64,000 nt of DNA from Zopfochytrium polystomum. Its lineage: Eukaryota; Chytridiomycota; Chytridiomycetes; Chytridiales; Chytridiaceae. Below, one piece after another: positions 57,761 through 64,000 of this stretch. The position numbers were made by a program, and so were the translations under genes. The notes below the pieces were generated by a model. It was given only the letters and a program-made list of their open reading frames with translations, ran no database searches and was not told the DNA's origin. Location: NCBI GenBank assembly GCA_025765615.1, contig JAIVFJ010000068.1, forward strand, positions 124,001 through 188,000, read 5' to 3'. Numbering within the stretch: the stretch's first letter is position 1; every line of letters starts with the position of its first letter.

Positions 57761-60301
57761 ATGTTCTTCAGCGAGGTGGTCCTTGTGAAGAAAGGGGCGC
57801 TCGCCAGGGTATGGCTCGCGGCGCACTGGGAGAAGAAGCTGAGCAAGACCCAGTTTCTTCAGGCCAACATTCAGAGCTCCGTCGGTAAGCGCCTCATTCT
57901 TCACGTTCGAACAGAGGTGGTCAGCCAATCGTCCAGGCCGACTTGTGGATAGTGGAATAGTGGCGCCGTTTGCAAAGTTCCTTATGTCTGATCAACGTCA
58001 TCTGCATCCGAATCCGCTGCTTCTTCTTTCACAGGAGCGATTGTCGGCGATGGTCAAGAACCAATGGCTTTGCGGCTGTCGGGTCAGCTTCTACTTGGGG
58101 TTGTTCGCATCTACTCCCGCAAGGCTCGGTACCTATTGGAAGACTGCACCGAGGCTCTTGTCAAAATCAAAATGGTCCGGCAGCCTTGTCCGACATGTCC
58201 AAACTTTCACCACTTCTAATATGTGAGGCAGGCATTTCGCCCAGGGATCGTAAATCTGCCTGATGACCAAGCCGTAGCAAACTTGAACGCAATCACCATG
58301 GCGGATACCCTTACTGAGTTTGACATTTTGCTGCACGAGCCAGCGTTTACGTTCGAGTGAGTGTAGTTCGTTGTGAACAATTTCCTCGTTATCATGCCAA
58401 CCAAATTTGTTCAGCATGCCGGATACAGTTCCAGAGCGCCCCGAGCAGAGCATTTCCAGCCAAAACGTCTCTCGTGTCTCAGACATCACCATGAGAGATT
58501 CTGTATCCTTGGCTTTCAGCAGTGATCAGGGAGGGATTGACCTGTTCGGAGATATTGAGCAAGGACTAGGCGGTGTTGAAGGATTGCTCAATTTTGATGT
58601 TGAGCCAGAAGTACCCGCTGGAGCACGTAGACCGTCAATCGCTCCCTCGGAAATAGAGGTCGGCCGAGAGGCTGTGCCAGAGCTGCCATTTGCGCCCGAG
58701 GAAGACGCGGCTGAAAGAGAGAAGTCGGTACCCAAGGATCCAGTTCCACCAGTGGACGAACCTTCGGCAGGGGACTTATTCAGCTTCAATGCTCCTGAAG
58801 AGGCTGAGCTGCCCTCCGGCGTGGATACAGCCGAAGCGGTACAAAGGTATGCATCGCCCGTGATTGTGGTTTGCACTGATAACTGTGCCAAAGGACCGAT
58901 GACCTTTTTGGCGAAGACATCGCGCAGCCCCTTCTTGACATTTCTGCGGTTGCGGGTGAGTTTTTCTGTGGTCCAACTTGAAATTGTGTCTGAGATCTCT
59001 ACACTCCTAGAACTACCACGGGAAACGCGAGATTTAGCGGTTGTCGTGCGCTCACCCGCGACGACTCCTGAAGTTGCAAAGGAGCTTGTCGCAAAGCCTG
59101 CAACCACTAGAAAGAGAAAGATAATTGTTGATAACCAAACGGAATTGCCAGCTCGTCAGATTATGGCCCAACTGAAAGATACTTCGGACATAACGATCAA
59201 GGTGAGGAAGTCGGGTATGAGGTCTTCAATCAACTTTGAAGCATCTGGCGATCAGCCTTGATGAACACTGTTTTCAGCCCTCCATTCTTCCGTCATCAAC
59301 ATATCTCCTGTCTTTGATGAATGCCCGACGCAATTTGGCTCTTTCAAGGAACTACAGGCCTTCTGCTCCTCGGCAGGTTTCTTCGCTTTTCGACCTCTCC
59401 GACCAAGCTTTGGCTTTGCCACCAAGAAAAGTTCCTCGAGTCGACATACAGGCGGAACCATTGCAGGAAATACCGGAAGTTCGCATATCGGAATCCCCTG
59501 AAACGAAAAAGAAACGAAAACTGGAGGAGCTTGAAGCCCAAGAAGGTGCCGCCTTTGGGATTCTCATTTCGCCTCTTATGAAGCGTCATTCAATTGCATT
59601 GCAGAGTCACCGAAGAAAAAAGGCACACCGGCGGAGGGGGAGGAGGAGGTAATTCCGCCCACATTGGAACAGGGAGTGTTGGAGGAGCTTGGAGGGGATG
59701 TTCCGATTGGGTTCACTGCTGACATGGGTGACCTTCCTCTTGGACCGGAAATGTCATTCAATGCACCTTCTGTAAGTGGTGATATTCATTATTCCAACTG
59801 TTAACCAAGTCTGCAGTCTAGCGATGATGTGGCAGAAGCTGAAGTGCCGGAGCTTTCACTTTCCATGAGCACTTCGAGCGCTAAAGGCAAAGTTAGACTA
59901 TTTGAGGACTCGGACGATGCCGTGGACTCGTCGATCGGAAGTGACAGAGGCTACAGCAAGGCTACTCTAAGCACCATACGTCTTCTGCAAGACACATTGA
60001 AAACAGAGGATGCCCCACCTGCCTCTTTTCACACTTTGACAAAAGACGTACGTTGAACCTTCAGATTTTTGGAGGATTGTTGTGCTAACGGGACAATTAG
60101 GCAAGACGAAGCGACAAGGTGCGACTGTTTTTTGAACTGTTGGTGCTGAAGACGAAAGACATGATCGGCGTCCAGCAAGACGAGCCATTTAAGGATGTTT
60201 TGATATCTGGAAAGGTAAGTGTAGGCCAAACGGTATCAGTTTTGGCTAAATTTTTTTTCCATTGGCAGGCTTCCCTCTTCGCCGCCGGTGCGGCCTCTTA
60301 A
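57761..60301 (+). CDS. RAD21: RAD21/SCC1 cohesin kleisin
   Basis: Eleven exons join in phase: 57761-57884, 58035-58174, 58232-58356, 58415-58846, 58894-58955, 59011-59201, 59278-59545, 59605-59771, 59817-60047, 60101-60214 and 60269-60301, about 628 residues. The N-terminal kleisin domain is [27 protein letters not shown] with [17 protein letters not shown], which binds SMC3. MRDSVSL and an acidic Ser/Pro middle follow, then [21 protein letters not shown]. The C-terminal winged-helix part ([32 protein letters not shown]) binds SMC1. The protein closes the cohesin ring that holds sister chromatids. Confidence 0.94.
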
Positions 60302-60542
60302 TGGTCCCTGCCTTCTCTTACAAATTTTTGGTTGTTTTTCTTCCGCCATGGTTTTTGGTGGGCACAGCATAGGAACGAATAAATGAAGTGATTTTTGGTT
60401 GAAGCTCTGTTTTCTATATTTACTGGAACTATGTTGTGATCACGCAATTTGGGGACCCTCCACGGTTTGTCACTTGTTTTGTTTTCAGATTTCTTGTTTC
60501 AGCACGCCGCCGAAATCTAGAGCCATCGATCTCCCCTCGGCG

Positions 60543-62157
60543 ATGGCTGAACCCTTGACCAACTCGTCACAGGCCGACCCGGCCTCAGCAGCCTCCCCGA
60601 GCGACCTCACGCATGTAGCCCAGGACTCTTTTCTTGTTTCATCATCGTTGTCCTCCGATTCTTCCCGATCTCCCACGCCCCCGCCTGTGGCCAAGGATCA
60701 TGCAACACCAACACAACGTGGGCTGGCGACCGAAGATGCTCCTAATACCAATCCCTCTGTGTGGACTAAGATATGGGCCTTCGTGTGCAAGCATTGGTTT
60801 TTAGAGGGTCTCGGTTGCGTCATCCTTCTCGCATTTGCGTGGCCCAACTTGGGGAAAAAGCACGGTATCATTCGTGCAGGTAAAGAAAGGTATCAATCAG
60901 GGTAGAGCCTAACTGTTTCGTGGTGCTCCAATAACCCAACAGATATTACCGTCAGCTATGTCGTTGTGGCTTTGATTTTTATTATATCCGGCATGTCCCT
61001 GAAGACGAAAGTTTTGTTGAAGTCTATGGTAAACTGGAAGATGCACATCCGTAAGCTATCGATGCAATTTGGATATTTAATGATTTGTGTTCCTCGAACA
61101 CACTTGGACCTCCAGTCATTCAAGGCTTCAGTCTGGGGATTACTCCGGTGATTGGTCTCGGTGTCGGCCGTCTTCTAGGGCTGTCGTCCTTCAACGATAC
61201 GTTGATCAAGGGCCTCATAATTGCTACCTCGACGCCCACCACCATTTCCTCAAACGTTCTGATGACCAAACAAGCGAATGGTGATGAAGCCGGTGCACTC
61301 ACGAATGCTGTCATTGGAAATATCCTCGGCGTGTTTATCAGTCCGTCTCTCATTTTCGCTTACGCTGGTCAAGTTGGGAACGGAACCTCTTTGGACTACA
61401 AGACGACGTTTACGAACCTAACAATCACGGTTGTCGCACCCTTGATTGTGGGGCAGCTGATACAAATTCTCCTTCCCAAAGTTGTGACGTTTGTTCAGAA
61501 AAAAGTGTCGCTTCCAATCGTCAACTCATCGATGCTTCTCGTACTTGTCTGGAGTGTCTTTTGCGACACCTTCTCGGAGCATATTGAAGTGGACGCTGGC
61601 AGCATTGTTTCGATCTTGTTTCTCGATTTGGCCTTGTTCTGTTTGTTCTCTTCACTCTGCTTCGTCGCTTCGCGCATACCGGTTCTCGGTTTCAGCAGGC
61701 CTGCAACGGTTTGTGATTGTGTGCCAACCCTCATTCATCTCATATCAAAGATCGAAATAGGTTGCGATCGTCATGTGCGGAGCAACAAAAACTGTTGCAC
61801 TGGGAATACCAATGATTAACATTATCTACTCAGGTGAGCAGGACGCCATTTCCCCTCATGCAAACACCCGCCTGAACATTGTTATATTTAGGTTCGCCTT
61901 TAATCGGTGTCGTCTCGACGCCTCTTCTTATTTACCACGCCGAGCAGCTTGTTGTTGGCTCATTCCTCGTGAACTGGTTGAAGGTATGGGTTGACAAGCA
62001 TGCAAAGCTGGACGAAGAGCGGCTGCTATCCCTGCCGGTGGCCAATAGTCTTGCGGCTCCGGTTGAGACATCTTCCTCGTCAACGCTGAGTGGGACTGGA
62101 AGCCACGAAAATCATGATGGGGATGTTGCTGTTGAGAAGGTCAACTCAGACCACTGA
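60543..62157 (+). CDS. RCH1: RCH1/SLC10A7-type membrane transporter
   Basis: Exons are 60543-60879, 60943-61050, 61116-61708, 61761-61833 and 61892-62157, giving about 458 residues. After a 75-residue polar N-terminus come hydrophobic segments of the bile-acid/sodium symporter fold: WFLEGLGCVILLAFAWPNLG, VALIFIISGMSLKT, STPTTISSNVLMTKQANGDEAGAL (family core), GVFISPSLIFAYAG, ATKTVALGIPMINIIYSG and GSPLIGVVSTPLLIYHAEQL. Fungal Rch1 sits in the plasma membrane and limits calcium uptake; vertebrate SLC10A7 affects calcium and glycosylation. A 50-residue cytoplasmic tail ends the protein. Confidence 0.92.
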
Positions 62158-62460
62158 ACCCAGGAAATTCTTTTTCCCATGCCTCTTTTTCTGGTTGTTT
62201 ACTTTCTGTGCGGTTTTCGGGTTGTATCTTTGCTGATATGGGACGACCTTTCAAAATTTGAGAATGAATATCGAAGGTGCACTCTACTAACGAACATTTG
62301 TGTGATGATGCTTAGATAAAGACAATGTCAAGAAACAAACAACTTTTTTCCTGAATGAAAGACAGTCAGAGCATCCACCGTACTAATAACTTACAGCAAC
62401 ATCCCTAAAACTTTGGGGAGCCCACTTGAAACGTAGTCCTTTTTGAGTTCAAAACAAATT
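62158..62460. other. 3' flank of RCH1
   Basis: AT-rich sequence with no frame of note, taken as 3' UTR and intergenic DNA before the transposon debris. Confidence 0.4.
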
Positions 62461-62885
62461 GAATCCGACTTCATTCCAATTTGATCCCACTTGATTCCAA
62501 CTCCGGGGGATTATGTGATTTGCACTGTGGCAGAATGGAAAAACCAACAGAGACAGCCCAGCCTCTGTTGGGGGCTGTCTCTTGTACACATGCACCAGAG
62601 GAGACCGCTGAACAGACAGAATTGGGGTCAATGTTTGTCTCTCAGTCTCTCTTCTACAAATCTCATTTCAAACAGTCACATTGGGGAGAGACAGGGAGAA
62701 AATATATTTTTTTTATCCCTCGGCTCCAGGCAGTTTGTCTTTGGCCCTGACTGAACTGGTCTTCTGGCTGTCCACAGTGTCAGGAACAGGGACAAGGCAG
62801 AGAGGACTGAGAGGAGTGATGATTGTATTGGAAACAATCATTCACTTGAGGGATGTGACAGGTCCCCCATCCCCCTTTTATACCT
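62461..62885 (-). mobile_element. Gypsy LTR end and leader fragment
   Basis: The stretch 62776-62885 on the minus strand matches the TATA-to-end part of the gypsy LTR at 3488-3600 (TATAAAAG, leader, CCTGACA). The adjoining 62461-62775 would be leader or gag region of the element; no frame is recognisable. It lacks the heat-shock array because the LTR is cut at its TATA end, where an L2 LTR fragment starts. Confidence 0.6.
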
Positions 62886-62892
62886 TTTGGAA

Positions 62893-63298
62893 GGTGGAAC
62901 TGGCTGGTTAGCAGCAAGAGGCGCAAGACAGACTCAAACCTATTGTGACTGTCAGTTATTGTTCTCATGATGCCCATGGGAGAGCAAGCCACTGCCAATG
63001 CAGACCTGGGTGCTGGCTTGTGCTGTTGACAAATACTCTGAGTATTAAGTGGAACAGAACCCAGTGTCTACAGTTTTCCTCCTCCTCTGCTCAAGCAGAT
63101 AATATAGGAGAGGTTTTTTCCCTGTGCCAAGTCACACTTGTCTAGCAACTATTAGAGAGTGCATATCATCATTATGTATCAATAATTCATAACAGAGTTT
63201 TTCTCTTTCTCTCCAAGTTGGAGAGAAGACCACCCACAAACACACATCTCCACTTCATTCACTCCTTCCACTCACTCACTCAGAGTAGACTGTTTACA
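62893..63298 (+). repeat. L2 solo LTR, truncated at its start
   Basis: Third copy of the 412-bp LTR seen at 10183 and 28721; the first few bases are replaced by gypsy LTR sequence. It ends GTTTACA at 63298. Confidence 0.75.
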
Positions 63299-64000
63299 CA
63301 ATCCCTGTCGGTGTTGTGCTTTTACCTGTCGTTGAGCTGAGAGAACATTCCTTTTGAGCACGTCCATGGAGGGGCCTTAGCTTCCAGTTCGTTATTGGAC
63401 TCCTCCCCTGTGGCCCAAGCCGCACGTGCGCATTGCATGGCGCCAGCTGGGTCCAACTAAAATAAAATTTGACCAGTGGACTATTCTCACTCTTTTGACC
63501 CCAGGATCCATGCCTTTAGCTATGGAAAACAAATGTTAGGTGAAAAGTAATAGGTAGTACTGGTGCAGAAGAAGGGTTCCCTTGAGCCAAGTTAGCACAT
63601 GCCCAAATATTTGGTTAATAATCAGTAGAGACACCTTGCTTCCTTACTGTAACAGCACGTTGCTCATATATTCTAGTTTGTAATTGAAATGCATATTCCT
63701 GAAAACAAATCAACTCTGGTGTTTATGTGCAAATGCCTCCAAATAATCCAGGTATTCGCAATAAGTCCTCGGCCTTCCAACTTTCTGATGCAATTAGTGT
63801 GAGACTATACTCACTTCTTCGACCCTGGGATCTAGGCCCTAGAGCGAGGGAAAGCAAATAATAGGCTAAAACTAACTTTATTGGGCTGTTGTCTAGGGGG
63901 TGTTTCAACCCTACTACTTGCCTAGTCAACGAAGTGTCCCTACTGATCTGTCTGACAGGGGTGTCAAACACAAAGAATGAACATTCAGAGGGACAATCCT
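63299..64000. other. Intergenic/repetitive tail
   Basis: No gene is seen. Two diverged copies of one motif (ctattctcactc...gaccccaggatcc at about 63480-63555 and ctatactcactt...gaccctgggatct at about 63804-63880) suggest an unidentified repeat. Confidence 0.4.

Overview
The window is a piece of a fungal nuclear genome, most likely from a zoosporic (chytrid-type) lineage. Evidence for fungi: SFP1-type split zinc-finger factor, DSC3-type ubiquitin-like membrane protein, NOP12-type nucleolar protein, a conventional class II myosin, stand-alone ribosomal protein S30, and short (about 40-100 nt) GT-AG introns with CTAAC/CTAAT-like branch sites. A CCDC77 homologue (a centriole/cilium-associated coiled-coil family) points to a flagellated fungus. 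The species is not identified.

Layout. 1-6.1 kb: transposon debris (Ty1/copia 3' end and LTR, a Ty3/gypsy chromovirus in fragments with a heat-shock-element array in its LTR, and a pair of 490-bp direct repeats). 7.6-14.5 kb: an unrecognised single-pass membrane protein, a membrane-anchored glutaredoxin-like protein and, divergently, the SFP1-like factor. 15.4-31.3 kb: a nested transposon block. An old copia copy is split by a large inverted-repeat element, which holds an opposite-strand copia copy, which is itself interrupted by an intact copia element (17405-23922, identical 239-bp LTR lengths, perfect GTGAA target duplication). To its right lies a solo LTR split by a 2.1-kb insertion. 33.3-38.6 kb: molybdenum cofactor sulfurase-like protein, a synaptobrevin-type SNARE and a protein with CBM13/ricin-B modules. 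40.4-62.2 kb: dense housekeeping cluster. On the minus strand, read from high to low coordinates: NDUFAF7/MidA-like methyltransferase, MTHFR, CCDC77, NOP12, myosin II. On the plus strand: DSC3, RPS30, RAD21 cohesin, RCH1/SLC10A7. 62.4-64 kb: more transposon and LTR fragments.

The housekeeping genes are unrelated in pathway but very tightly packed: 28 bp between the start codons of NDUFAF7-like and DSC3, 50 bp between NOP12 stop and myosin start, 64 bp between MTHFR stop and CCDC77 start. Gene models below were spliced by eye; exon edges may be off by a base or so.

Most interesting candidates: (1) the intact copia family has its polymerase split, with integrase and reverse transcriptase in separate reading frames separated by a conserved roughly 420-bp spacer that can be read as a phase-0 GT-AG intron and contains a conserved hairpin; (2) the gypsy chromovirus LTR carries a long array of perfect alternating GAA/TTC heat-shock elements upstream of a TATA box; (3) the split 2.1-kb insertion with TG...CA ends and up to 8 bp of target duplication.
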